Counted from the first letter of the stretch, positions 7,214 through 16,817 are shown. The stretch: 35,180 nt of DNA from Treponema socranskii subsp. socranskii VPI DR56BR1116 = ATCC 35536 (GCF_000468115.1 NZ_AVQI01000013.1:1-35180); one strand, 5' to 3'. A program made the numbers and translations. Notes: generated from the letters alone by a model not told the origin.

Positions 7214-7738
7214 ATGATTATTGCGTTCGCAGGATTGCCGGGTTCGGGAAAAAGTTATTTCGCTCATATACTCACCGACCGATATAAACAGTTTGTCGTA
7301 CTCGATAAAGATATCATACGTTCCGTTTTATTTCCAGGAATTCTAACGGAATACAGCAGTACGCAAGACGATTTTTGTATCGATGTTATTTTACAATCGG
7401 CGGGCATGATCATAAAACGTAATCCCGAAATGCACATTGTAATCGACGGGAGAACGTTTTCAAAACGCAATCAAGTAGCCCAAGTCTGCCATGCAGCAGA
7501 GCACATGGGTATCGCATATAAATTTGTGCAATTCATATGCGACGACGAAACGAAAAAAAAACGGCTGGCGCTCCAGGCAAACACGCATTTAGCTAAAAAC
7601 AGAGATTACACATTATACCGACGTTTGAAGGAAGAAGCAGAGCCTCTTTTAATTCCACACCTTACGCTTTATTCCGATGAAGCGCAAGAAGAAAAAATAC
7701 GTAAATTTTTGGAATATATCGATGGAAAAACCTGTTGA
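7214..7738 (+). CDS. P-loop kinase-like ATP-binding protein
   Basis: 174 residues, apparently intact. Walker A GLPGSGKS lies at residues 7-14 (MIIAFAGLPGSGKSYF), followed by VLDKDIIRSVLFPG, a DGRTFSKRNQV stretch resembling the substrate/lid region of zeta-toxin or AAA_33-type small-molecule kinases, and LYRRLKEEAEPL near the end. It has AGGA 5 nt before the ATG. It sits between the epimerase and ROK remnants and overlaps the latter by 17 nt, so it was probably the sugar or sugar-derivative kinase of the same operon. The substrate is unknown. It is the only intact gene of the three. Confidence 0.75.
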   Translation: MIIAFAGLPGSGKSYFAHILTDRYKQFVVLDKDIIRSVLFPGILTEYSSTQDDFCIDVILQSAGMIIKRNPEMHIVIDGRTFSKRNQVAQVCHAAEHMGIAYKFVQFICDDETKKKRLALQANTHLAKNRDYTLYRRLKEEAEPLLIPHLTLYSDEAQEEKIRKFLEYIDGKTC

Positions 7739-8317
7739 CCGCTCGCTTATTGTGATCGATATCGGCGGAACAAACATTCGAATCAATCATGTCGATTGTA
7801 TAACAAAAACGGCGGATAATAAAACCGAAATCTTCCCTTCGTCGTCCTTAGTACCGACGGCTCCGATCGACGCATTGATACATTTAATAAACGCATATAT
7901 CGAAAAACACCGCATTACGGCAGACGCTGCGTCTGCGGAAAATACGGCTGCATCGAAGCATACAGCAACGGACATCTTTTTTTTGAACTCGCACAAAACA
8001 ACAACATACCTATAAAAAAAATATTTCAATTGTGGAATTCAACAGATAAAGTCGGCCGGGCGCTGAAAACAATGATACATATCCAAGCTTTGGCCGTCAG
8101 CACCGCTGCAATGCTTTTTATGCCCGAGCATATCATCATCGGGGGCGGCATCGTTGCCATGCAAGGCTACCCCAAACACTATCTCGAAGAACAAATAAAA
8201 TGCAATGCGCTGTTTCCCGACTTGAAACCCTATTTTTCAATAAAATGGGCCAACCTCGGCGAAGCGGCCTTTTTATACGGCGGGATAAAAATTTGGGAAA
8301 ATGCCGTGCGGCATTAA
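7722..8317 (+). pseudogene. Decayed ROK-family sugar kinase (allose-kinase-like)
   Basis: The first frame (ATG 7722) gives VIDIGGTNIRINHVD, the ATP-binding phosphate-1 motif, and continues to about residue 65 (YIEKHRI). Near 7920-7930 the frame must shift, after which the zinc motif CVCGKYGCIEAY (CxCGxxGCxE) appears and runs in one frame through FMPEHIIIGGGIVAMQG to the normal C-terminus at 8317. About 100 residues are missing, including the catalytic Asp region. The gene is therefore an internal-deletion pseudogene. Its family and linkage to the epimerase remnant point to a lost allose/allulose-type pathway. Confidence 0.85.
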
Positions 8318-8377
8318 TTGCTGTCGGCTTTTCAGACGATACAATGCGTGATTTTACGCCGGCCGCACTGCCGCACG

Positions 8378-8414
8378 GGGCTGTCGAAAAAATAACCGAC
8401 TTTTAAGACAGCCC
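8378..8414. repeat. GGGCTGTC...GACAGCCC hairpin, copy B
   Basis: GGGCTGTC (8378-8385) pairs with GACAGCCC (8407-8414), with an inner AAAA/TTTT. It lies between the convergent ROK remnant and glnN, directly at the glnN stop, and can serve as a bidirectional terminator. Confidence 0.75.
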
Positions 8415-8416
8415 TC

Positions 8417-10507
<2,091 letters not shown>

Positions 10508-10536
10508 ACAGTCCTCCGGCGTTTATCCCGCACTTT

Positions 10537-10586
10537 AAAAATAAAAAAACGATGCAAACCCCTTTTGCACAAAAGCGTTTACATCG
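10537..10586 (-). terminator. Intrinsic terminator in the glnN leader
   Basis: Minus strand: CGATG/CATCG base pairs, AAAC/GTTT and CTTTT/AAAAG make a long hairpin (10550-10586) followed by seven T, an A and five more T-rich bases (10537-10549). It lies about 30 nt before the glnN start and about 20 nt after the -10 at 10607. It is either a conditional attenuator of glnN or the end of the metallophosphatase transcript. Confidence 0.8.
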
Positions 10587-10606
10587 CCTGCAGTTTTCAT
10601 AATCAC

Positions 10607-10635
10607 GTTATAGCCTTTGTCGGCAAAAAAATCAA
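10607..10635 (-). promoter_or_regulatory. glnN promoter
   Basis: -35 TTGATT (10630-10635), 17-bp spacer, -10 TATAAC (10607-10612). The predicted start is near 10600, giving a leader of about 93 nt that contains the terminator hairpin. I see no good promoter between the terminator and glnN, so this is the best candidate. Confidence 0.6.
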
Positions 10636-10678
10636 GCGATTTACCGGTCGCTGCCGCTATGCTTCCGTCATAAAAGCG

Positions 10679-11419
10679 TTACGTCGCAGCGTTTCCTCCA
10701 TTAAAAAAATATTCTTCGATTGCATCTTTATCGGGCATATTCCTGCTTTCAATTTCATTAATAACCGTTTTTGTATTCCATTCCAATTCGATCGGCTTTA
10801 TCGTATATGCGTTTTTATCGATTTCTATAATATCGGCCGATTTTCCTTTTGAGTATTTTCCGTCGCAGCCCGCAGATCCTACGCTTATATATGTATTTAT
10901 TTTCTCCGTTAGGAATGCTTTATGTAAGTGTCCGAAAAAAATCACATTATTTTCCTTCGGTTCGATTCCGAATACGCGATCGAGATCAAGTCCGTCAATA
11001 CCGTACTCGAATACATTGTATTCGGAAATTATTCCGTTTTCCAAAAAGAAATGCTGAAAATACAGATTATATTTTCCGATTTCGATATGATATTTGTAGG
11101 GGAGCTTTTCAATATAACGTACGTTATCGATGCCTATTTGCTCTTTTGTCCATCGATAGTGTTCGGCTTCCGATTTTCCTATGCTCTTTTTCAATTCGGG
11201 TCCGAGCCCTATCGAACAGTTATATTCTTCGTGATTGCCTTTCAGATAAACCGTTTTTTCTCTCTTAATAAATTCCAGCGTTTCTTTCGGCCACGGCCCC
11301 AAATCAACGGCATCTCCCAGCGTTATGTGCAAATCGCATTTTTCGCGCGCATATATTTTTGCCAACGCTTCGCATGCCAATATGTTTGCATGTATGTCAG
11401 AACTTATCAATATCCGCAT
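10679..11419 (-). CDS. Calcineurin-like metallophosphoesterase (YfcE/MJ0936-type)
   Basis: 246 residues from the ATG at 11419, which has GGAG 7 nt upstream. A longer frame to 11488 overlaps pgsA and adds a non-family leader. Metal-binding motifs in order: ISSDIHANILA (DxH), TLGDAVDLGP (GDxxD-like), LKGNHEE (GNHE/D), FQHFFLENG and FFGHLHKAF (GHxH). The fold is that of small two-metal phosphodiesterases and phosphatases; the substrate cannot be read from sequence. More AT-rich than its neighbours. No operon partner is evident. Confidence 0.85.
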   Translation of the reverse strand: MRILISSDIHANILACEALAKIYAREKCDLHITLGDAVDLGPWPKETLEFIKREKTVYLKGNHEEYNCSIGLGPELKKSIGKSEAEHYRWTKEQIGIDNVRYIEKLPYKYHIEIGKYNLYFQHFFLENGIISEYNVFEYGIDGLDLDRVFGIEPKENNVIFFGHLHKAFLTEKINTYISVGSAGCDGKYSKGKSADIIEIDKNAYTIKPIELEWNTKTVINEIESRNMPDKDAIEEYFFNGGNAAT

Positions 11420-11484
11420 TTTTTTACTCCGCGGAAACGCGAATCCGACATCCGTTGCCCCGTAAAAACGCTTTCGCCGGTCCC

Positions 11485-12120
11485 TCACATATCTTTTAAA
11501 ACCGACTTAAAGTGCACGAGGTAATCGACAAACGAAATATAGCACAGCGCAAGGCTCGCGACAAACATACCGAGCGCGGCGTTTTTCCAAGCTCCCGTAT
11601 GCCGCACGACGGATAAAACGATACCGCCGACAGATCCCCCTTTCGCCGCATAAAAGCGCAGCGCACATTCGGGAACGAGACAGACGAACCCCGATGCGAC
11701 GTAAAATACGGTTTTGAGTTTTCCGCCCTTTCGCGCGGCGATCGCCGTACCTTGCTTCGCCGCGACCATGCGGAGAAAATTCTGCGAAAACTCGCGGTAC
11801 AAAATCAATACGAAAATCCATACCGGAAGATAGTTTTTAACGGACGTGCCGAACGAATACATAAAACACGTAAACGTCGTCAAATGTACGATGACGTCCG
11901 CAAAGGGATCGAACATCTTTCCGAAGTCGCTCACTTCACGGTTTTTACGCGCAAAAAATCCGTCTAGAAAATCGGTAAATTCCATACACGCCAGAAGAGG
12001 AATCATAAGGGCTGCCGAAAGACCGGCAAATCGCCCCGTCCAAATCGGTATAAAATAGATAAGAAAAAATACCGGCGCAAAGACAACGCGTACCGACGTA
12101 AATGCGTTTGCGAGTTTCAT
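11485..12120 (-). CDS. pgsA: CDP-alcohol phosphatidyltransferase, probably PgsA
   Basis: 211 residues, polytopic inner-membrane enzyme. The family signature is complete: D53-G54-x2-A57-R58-x8-G67-x3-D71-x3-D75 (DGFFARKNREVSDFGKMFD). It probably makes phosphatidylglycerol phosphate from CDP-diacylglycerol and glycerol 3-phosphate; the N-terminal NAFTSVRVVFAP resembles PgsA (NxLTxxR). Another CDP-alcohol acceptor is possible. Hydrophobic segments at about residues 10-25, 33-48, 80-95, 98-115 and 150-205. No ribosome site; the -10 ends six bases before the ATG. Confidence 0.87.
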   Translation of the reverse strand: MKLANAFTSVRVVFAPVFFLIYFIPIWTGRFAGLSAALMIPLLACMEFTDFLDGFFARKNREVSDFGKMFDPFADVIVHLTTFTCFMYSFGTSVKNYLPVWIFVLILYREFSQNFLRMVAAKQGTAIAARKGGKLKTVFYVASGFVCLVPECALRFYAAKGGSVGGIVLSVVRHTGAWKNAALGMFVASLALCYISFVDYLVHFKSVLKDM

Positions 12121-12126
12121 ATTGCC

Positions 12127-12155
12127 AGTATGTTTTTAAAGGCGCATAGTGTCAA
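12127..12155 (-). promoter_or_regulatory. pgsA promoter, leaderless type
   Basis: -35 TTGACA (12150-12155), 17-bp spacer, -10 CATACT (12127-12132), then GGCAAT and the ATG at 12120. No Shine-Dalgarno sequence fits between. Confidence 0.65.
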
Positions 12156-12168
12156 GACACCGCCCGAA

Positions 12169-12999
12169 TCATTTCGGATGCGCTTTAAAATCCTGAACGA
12201 TACTCACACAAGATTTTACGTCGTATCCGGGCATTTCTTTTTTTGAAAGCGCAACGGCTTGTTCAACGACGGCCGAAGAATCCGCAACGCCCTGCAGCAC
12301 AATCGTTTTGCCGTCGATAACGGCGTGCAAAAATTCGATATTGACCTTATGTGTAAATACGAGCGTATTGACGAGACGCTGTGCGGCAAGTAAGGTTTTT
12401 ATTTTTTCCGCTCCGAGCGCGTCACGTTCGGACGAAATATGAGATTTAACAAAATCGGCGATAAACGCTCCGCCTTCATCTGCGCCGATAAGTCCCGTAT
12501 TCAGCACAAAATGAAAATACGTCGAATCGGCTATATCGACGTCGAAAAAACTTTTATGAAAACCGCTTCTGTTTTTATCGCTTTCATCGAGCTTTTGCTG
12601 TGCCTGTTTTTTCGTACACGCGAATTCGTTTTCGAGCCGCTCCAGCCTGACGGAATCTTTTGCAACGAGACGGAACGAAACGACGTTCGGAACGTCTTCC
12701 AATATGATATACGAACCGCGCCCGATGAGCACGCAGTTGTTTTCGCTCGCCGCTTCGAGAACCGCCGTCTGCAGATAGTGCAGGTATTCGTCGCGGTCTT
12801 TGACAAGCGCCGCAAAAAATCCCGGTTTTTTTTCATCATACTTGCCGAGTTTTTCGGCGGGAAAACCGTGCTGTACGATGCGTTTTTCAAGTTCGTCCCT
12901 GCGGATAAACACGTACCCGAGTTTTTCCGCCGCGATCGCAGCGATTTCATCGCCGAGCGCCGCAATCTGCCGGGAAATCGCAACTATAGCCATACCCAC
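12169..12999 (-). CDS. Cytidylate kinase-like family protein with C-terminal BON-like domain
   Basis: 276 residues. Residues 1-195 match the cytidylate-kinase-like family: IVAISRQIAALGDEIAAIAAEKLGY in place of the usual GSGG P-loop start, then FIRRDELE, CVLIGRGSYIIL, VVSFRLVAKDSVRLERL, DESDKNRSGFHKSFF and FHFVLNTGLIG. Residues about 205-270 look like a BON-type beta-alpha-beta unit (VVIDGKTIVLQGVADS-like turn, then VEQAVALSKKEMPGYDVKSCVSIV). The P-loop glycines are largely replaced (RQIAALGDE), so catalysis is uncertain. GGAGG precedes the ATG at 12999; a second ATG at 12993 is also possible. Confidence 0.75.
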   Translation of the reverse strand: MGMAIVAISRQIAALGDEIAAIAAEKLGYVFIRRDELEKRIVQHGFPAEKLGKYDEKKPGFFAALVKDRDEYLHYLQTAVLEAASENNCVLIGRGSYIILEDVPNVVSFRLVAKDSVRLERLENEFACTKKQAQQKLDESDKNRSGFHKSFFDVDIADSTYFHFVLNTGLIGADEGGAFIADFVKSHISSERDALGAEKIKTLLAAQRLVNTLVFTHKVNIEFLHAVIDGKTIVLQGVADSSAVVEQAVALSKKEMPGYDVKSCVSIVQDFKAHPK

Positions 13000-13025
13000 C
13001 TCCCATTTCTGCCGTGATCATAAAA

Positions 13026-13382
13026 CTATAAAAAATTTTGATACTTTGTCTTGAATATTTCTCCGAGTTTTCGCGCCATACGAGGACTTATCGTTCTGTG
13101 CCCCGTTTCCATTCCTGAGATATGTTGTGCAGGAATCCCCAATTTTTTTGCCAAAGCCGCTTGTGTCAGATTATCGCGATAGCGAAACAACTTCAACGTC
13201 TTTTGCGGTGTTCGATCCTTTACAATATTTTTATACCATTCGGTTTCAGTTATTTCGACATACGTTTCATCATCGTCTTCTTCAACCATAGCGTGCGGAT
13301 AGCGTGTTTTAACAAAGGTGAGCAAGTCCGGCGGTATATCACCTTCAATTTTTATAGGGGGCGTTTTCACGACTACCTGCAT
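13026..13382 (-). CDS. HigA-type antitoxin with XRE helix-turn-helix
   Basis: 118 residues from the ATG at 13382, chosen because GGAGG lies 7 nt upstream. An N-terminal extension of about 60 residues (VVVKTPPIKIEGDIPPDLL, EEDDDETYVEITETEWYKN) is followed by a helix-turn-helix: LTQAALAKKLGIPAQHISGMETGHRTISPRMARKLG. The gene overlaps the end of the toxin gene by 38 nt. It should neutralise the toxin and repress the shared promoter at 13631-13660. Toxin-first order is typical of higBA-like operons. Confidence 0.88.
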   Translation of the reverse strand: MQVVVKTPPIKIEGDIPPDLLTFVKTRYPHAMVEEDDDETYVEITETEWYKNIVKDRTPQKTLKLFRYRDNLTQAALAKKLGIPAQHISGMETGHRTISPRMARKLGEIFKTKYQNFL

Positions 13383-13614
13383 AATATACCTCCAGTTCAA
13401 TTCCTTTTACCGTTTCTCTCCAACAGGCAACCCAATGATATGATAAATGACAGTGATATTTATTTTTTCCGAGCGCACTGAAATTGGGCCAGCCTTTTTG
13501 TATCGGTCCGGTTTCCTGCAGATCTTCCAATAAATATGAAAACAATTCTTGCTCTTTTTCCGGCATTTTCAAAATCGTTTTCAATATTTTCTTCTTTTGT
13601 ATTACCCGATACAT
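13345..13614 (-). CDS. RelE/HigB-like toxin
   Basis: 89 residues from the ATG at 13614. An earlier in-frame ATG at 13641 falls on the spacer side of the -10 and is rejected. The C-terminal half has the small RelE-like beta sheet: KNKYHCHLSYHWVACWRET followed by LEVYYAGSRENAPY, which resembles HigB-type ribosome-dependent mRNA interferases. The first half is two Lys/Glu-rich helices (IQKKKILKTILKMPEKEQEL). The ribosome site is AGGCGG. AT-rich relative to neighbours, consistent with horizontal acquisition. Confidence 0.82.
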   Translation of the reverse strand: MYRVIQKKKILKTILKMPEKEQELFSYLLEDLQETGPIQKGWPNFSALGKNKYHCHLSYHWVACWRETVKGIELEVYYAGSRENAPYKN

Positions 13615-13630
13615 TATCCGCCTATTCGAT

Positions 13631-13660
13631 ATTATAACCATATATTGGTTGTATCGTCAA
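13631..13660 (-). promoter_or_regulatory. Toxin-antitoxin promoter with palindromic operator
   Basis: -35 TTGACG (13655-13660), 18-bp spacer, -10 TATAAT (13631-13636). The palindrome AACCATATATTGGTT (13636-13650), with perfect AACCA/TGGTT arms, lies in the spacer against the -10. This is a natural site for autorepression by the XRE antitoxin. Confidence 0.75.
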
Positions 13661-13745
13661 GTTTTTTATCCGAACGCGATTTCATATTCTTTCTCTTCGC
13701 ACATCGATACTGCAAACCGATCGGATAAGTGCAGTCTTTTCTTTT

Positions 13746-13775
13746 TCGACAAGCGCGCATACACGCTTTTATAAT
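13746..13775 (+). promoter_or_regulatory. Candidate promoter for the Nudix gene
   Basis: -35 TCGACA (13746-13751), 18-bp spacer, -10 TATAAT (13770-13775), about 75 bp before the start codon. The -35 is weak. The rest of 13661-13850 holds nothing I can support. Confidence 0.4.
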
Positions 13776-13850
13776 TTCCGTAAATACAGTATAACTCAAG
13801 ATAACCGAAAAATAAAGAACCTTATACATCAATGTTACGGGAGCAACTCT

Positions 13851-14411
13851 ATGGATGCTGACGACAGCGCGCTTATTTGGCAGGAAAACGGAAAACGCGT
13901 ATTATTAAAAACACCGGTGTTTACGGTAACCGAAACGGACAGCGTTGCATCCGACGGACAAAGAGGGAACTATATGGTTATCGAGCCGGGACACGATTGG
14001 GCGATCGTCGTACCGGTACACGGCAGCAAGTTTTTGATGGTAAAACAGTGGCGGCACGCAGAATGCGTCTTGAGCATCGAATTTCCCGGCGGCGTTATGG
14101 ACGAAGGAGAAACGCCCGAACAAGCGGCCGCACGGGAGCTGCGCGAAGAAACGGGACACACGGCAGGCAGGCTCATTTATCTCGGAACGATGAGTCCGAA
14201 CCCTGCGCTCATGTCGAATCACGTGCATTTTTTTGCCGCAGAAGATTTGACGAATAGCCACGAACAGCATTTGGATAAAGACGAATACGTACATTACCTC
14301 GAACTCGATCAGGATGAAGTAATCGACGGTCTCGGCACGAAAAAAGAATATTCGCATGCGCTCATGGCAGCGGCCGTCGCACTCTATCTGCGCCGGAAGC
14401 GAAAAGTGTAA
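13851..14411 (+). CDS. Nudix hydrolase, ADP-ribose pyrophosphatase-like
   Basis: 186 residues. The Nudix box is complete at residues 81-103 (G81-x5-E87-x7-R95-E96-L-x-E99-E100-x-G102), within FPGGVMDEGETPEQAAAREL. The preceding WAIVVPVHGSKFLMVKQWRHA and the FPGG turn resemble ADP-ribose pyrophosphatases (NudF group), followed by GTMSPNPALMSNHVHFFAAED. It probably cleaves nucleoside-diphosphate-linked metabolites with Mg2+. GGGAG lies 7 nt before the ATG. Monocistronic between the TA pair and a convergent operon. Confidence 0.92.
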   Translation: MDADDSALIWQENGKRVLLKTPVFTVTETDSVASDGQRGNYMVIEPGHDWAIVVPVHGSKFLMVKQWRHAECVLSIEFPGGVMDEGETPEQAAARELREETGHTAGRLIYLGTMSPNPALMSNHVHFFAAEDLTNSHEQHLDKDEYVHYLELDQDEVIDGLGTKKEYSHALMAAAVALYLRRKRKV

Positions 14412-14511
14412 AGGGCAAGCGAACATTTTAACAATACACCGTAAGCACCGTAAGGCAATTTTCAAAAGCTGAAATATTGAACGGTTTTATTTCCGCATTA
14501 TTAAACACAAT

Positions 14512-14552
14512 AAAAAAATCCGGTCGGTGCACAGACGCACACCGACCGGATT
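14512..14552 (-). terminator. Strong intrinsic terminator of the tmpAB-like operon
   Basis: Perfect 13-bp stem AATCCGGTCGGTG (14517-14529) with CACCGACCGGATT (14540-14552) and a 10-nt loop. On the minus strand it is followed by T7 (complement of 14512-14518). It terminates the LysM operon and may also stop Nudix transcripts from the other side. Confidence 0.92.
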
Positions 14553-14584
14553 ACATTTAAAGACTATAGCCGTTGAATGCGAAA

Positions 14585-15283
14585 TCAGCGCGCAACGTTG
14601 TACGGATCGTAAGCTTTCGCAGGATCGTATACGCCGTCGCGGATTTCACCGCTCAAACTCGGAATCTGCATTTTCATGCCGGGCAAAATCAAATTCGGGT
14701 CTTCGGGACGCGGAATCTTCGTTTTATTCGCTTGATACAGATTTTCCCACAACAGCGGATTGTTGTAGATATACGGGCGCCCCGAAATATTCCAAAAGCA
14801 GTCCTTCGTATCCGCCCACGGACGGACAACATAGAATTCGGGAAGCGGCGTCACTTCATGCACGCCGTCGAGAGCGGCGACCGATTCCCGCGCGTAATTC
14901 GCAGCGGCCTTATAGTCTTCGCCGCCGTAGGATTTTTCGGCGCTGGAATATTTATTTTGCGCGGCGGTAAATGCCATCGGAAAATTCTTGTCCGCATTGA
15001 TACCTTTCGCCCACGCGATTTTATTTTGTGCGATCTTCATCTCATCGTCGGCCGATTTTTTTGCAAGCATCATATCGATGTATGCACGGGAAAGAGCTGC
15101 GTTCTCTTCGGCTTTTTGTGAAAGCTCGATCGATTCATCGTAGCGGCCGGCATTGAGCGCAGCCTGCGCTTGACGCGTATACTCGTCGGCAAGCTTTTGA
15201 TACGTATTGTTTTTATAGCTTGCGGCAAACACAACCGTTCCGATCAGAGCAAGCGACGCGATAATAATTGATAATTTTTTCAT
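14585..15283 (-). CDS. TmpB-like periplasmic LysM protein
   Basis: 232 residues. An N-terminal signal sequence (KKLSIIIASLALIGTVVFAA, cleavage likely after FAA) is followed by a helical, Ala/Lys/Glu-rich region at about 28-140 with TPR-like repeats (AQAALNAGRYDESIELSQKAEENAA; AEKSYGGEDYKAAANYARES). A C-terminal LysM-like module follows (YVVRPWADTKDCFWNISG, then NPNLILPGMKMQIP-type ending), expected to hold peptidoglycan. The start codon overlaps the stop of the lipoprotein gene as ATGA. This two-gene layout matches my recollection of treponemal tmpA-tmpB; identity to TmpB itself is inferred. Confidence 0.7.
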   Translation of the reverse strand: MKKLSIIIASLALIGTVVFAASYKNNTYQKLADEYTRQAQAALNAGRYDESIELSQKAEENAALSRAYIDMMLAKKSADDEMKIAQNKIAWAKGINADKNFPMAFTAAQNKYSSAEKSYGGEDYKAAANYARESVAALDGVHEVTPLPEFYVVRPWADTKDCFWNISGRPYIYNNPLLWENLYQANKTKIPRPEDPNLILPGMKMQIPSLSGEIRDGVYDPAKAYDPYNVAR

Positions 15284-16251
15284 TTTGCAGCCTCCGTATC
15301 GCTGATCGTTTCAGGTACCGCTTGCGCGGCCTTTGTAGGATCATCGTAGGTTTCCGCCTTAAGCAAAACCGCGTTTTCGTCTTCGATGCCTTTGATATTG
15401 CTGCCCGAAAGCGGGGCGTTTTTGTCCGCCTGCACCGCGTATTCCGAAGTTTCGGCAACTTTCGCTTTCGCTTTTTCAATCGCTTCCTGCGCAGCCGCAC
15501 GCTTTTCGGAAATATCGGCATAGAGTTTTTCAAACGTTTTGCGCGCATCACCGTAGTGCTTCAACGCATTTTCGGCATCCTGCTGCGCATAGCTCGTGTC
15601 TCCGCTGCGGAAATCCGCAACGCCGCCGTCGTACGCTTTCTTTTGCGCGACCGCTGCATAAACGCTGTCGGCATTGCGCTTTGCATTGAATGCCGCCGTC
15701 CGCTCTTCGCGCGCGCGCGTTTTAAATGCATTCTGCAGCGCCGTATTGAGCGAAGTATAGGCCGTATGCGCCTGTTCATAGAGCTGCGCACCCGTCGACG
15801 ATTTGTCCGCCGAAAGTTTTTGTGCCGCACTCAGCGCATTCGCACCCTTGTTGTAATTTGTCTTATCGTAGGATTGAAAGCCGAGTTCATCGATGCGATT
15901 TTTAAGCGCAGCCGCTTTCGTGTACTCTTCAAGCGCACGGTATCGCGCCGTCACATCCGCGAGTTCGACCGTTACGTTTTCGCCCGCTTTGCTCCGCTTG
16001 ACAAGAGCGTTATAGCGCGCATCCGTATCGTTGAATTGATCGGGTGCCGCTTTATCCGCGCCGGCCTTTACGGCAGCGCGTCGGGCAGTCTCCGCAGCAT
16101 TGAGCGCAGCGGAATTGTCGGTTGCAACCGGTACGTTTGTCGTCGGTTGTTCTACGGTCGGCGTATCCGGCTTTGTGTTTTGCTTCGTGGATTTACACGA
16201 CATAAACCCGAATGCCAGCACAGCGCCGAAAAAAATTATATACTTTTTCAC
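15280..16251 (-). CDS. TmpA-like coiled-coil lipoprotein
   Basis: 323 residues from a GTG at 16251, chosen because GGAGG lies 6 nt upstream and the signal peptide then begins KKYIIFFGAVLAFGFMSC. The lipobox FMSC gives an acylated Cys at about residue 18. A Thr/Pro/Gln-rich linker follows (KSTKQNTKPDTPTVEQPT), then a long Ala/Glu/Lys/Arg helical region with ELADVTARYRALEEY, DAENALKHYGDARKTFEKLY and EAIEKAKAKVAET. It is a membrane-attached periplasmic helical protein of unknown biochemical role. It is the first gene of the operon with the LysM gene. Confidence 0.72.
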   Translation of the reverse strand: MKKYIIFFGAVLAFGFMSCKSTKQNTKPDTPTVEQPTTNVPVATDNSAALNAAETARRAAVKAGADKAAPDQFNDTDARYNALVKRSKAGENVTVELADVTARYRALEEYTKAAALKNRIDELGFQSYDKTNYNKGANALSAAQKLSADKSSTGAQLYEQAHTAYTSLNTALQNAFKTRAREERTAAFNAKRNADSVYAAVAQKKAYDGGVADFRSGDTSYAQQDAENALKHYGDARKTFEKLYADISEKRAAAQEAIEKAKAKVAETSEYAVQADKNAPLSGSNIKGIEDENAVLLKAETYDDPTKAAQAVPETISDTEAAK

Positions 16252-16308
16252 GTTCTGCCTCCATAAGGTTGTTGTTAAATTGCCGATTATCGACAATACA
16301 TTAGCGAT

Positions 16309-16337
16309 AGTATACCGTATTTGCGCCGGTTCCGCAA
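16309..16337 (-). promoter_or_regulatory. Promoter of the tmpAB-like operon
   Basis: -35 TTGCGG (16332-16337), 17-bp spacer, -10 TATACT (16309-16314), about 58 bp upstream of the GTG start. Confidence 0.6.
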
Positions 16338-16501
16338 CGGCATTTTTTACAACGGTATTTTATTTTTACGCAACCTGACATACGTTTCATTACAGGCGAC
16401 GAGAAATGTAAAATGTGCTACTATGTCGAAAGTACGCCGATTCATCCGAATACGGAACGATCGGCACGCATTGAAATCCCTTATGTACGGAGGATACAAT
16501 T

Positions 16502-16729
16502 ATGGCGGATGATTTTACTTTTGAAATTACGAAAAACATCGGCGTCGTCTCCGAAGGAAAAGGCGGATGGAAGATGGAGCTCAACCTCGTATCATGGGGA
16601 GGCCGCCCCGCAAAATACGATGTCAGAAGCTGGTCGCCCGACCATCAAAAAATGGGCAAGGGTTTGACGCTGACGCAAGAAGAACTCACGTCTCTCGGAA
16701 AACTCATCGCCTCTCTTCCGGCGGAGTAA
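16502..16729 (+). CDS. PC4/YdbC-family ssDNA-binding protein
   Basis: 75 residues covering the whole of the small bacterial PC4 family: FTFEITKNIGVVSE, WKMELNLVSWGGRPAKYDVR, WSPDHQKMGKGLTLTQEEL. The PC4 fold binds single-stranded DNA as a dimer; the bacterial members lack a settled physiological role. GGAGG lies 8 nt before the ATG. Between 16338 and 16501 I see no clear promoter. Confidence 0.92.
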   Translation: MADDFTFEITKNIGVVSEGKGGWKMELNLVSWGGRPAKYDVRSWSPDHQKMGKGLTLTQEELTSLGKLIASLPAE

Positions 16730-16756
16730 TCCTCGAAAACACGCCTGTTTGTTTGC

Positions 16757-16792
16757 TTGACAAATATAAATTCGACGGTATAATTTATATTT
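16757..16792 (+). promoter_or_regulatory. TRAP operon promoter with inverted repeat around the -10
   Basis: -35 TTGACA (16757-16762), 16-bp spacer, -10 TATAAT (16779-16784), both perfect matches. AAATATAAATT (16762-16772) and AATTTATATTT (16782-16792) form a perfect 11-bp inverted repeat with a 9-bp gap that overlaps the -10. It is a candidate operator for a substrate-responsive regulator. Confidence 0.8.
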
Positions 16793-16817
16793 ACATCAAG
16801 TAAAGAGGAGTTTTTGT

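Noticed and set aside
13632-13832. 66-codon minus-strand frame upstream of the toxin.
   Set aside because: It contains the toxin-antitoxin promoter and has no ribosome site or family features.
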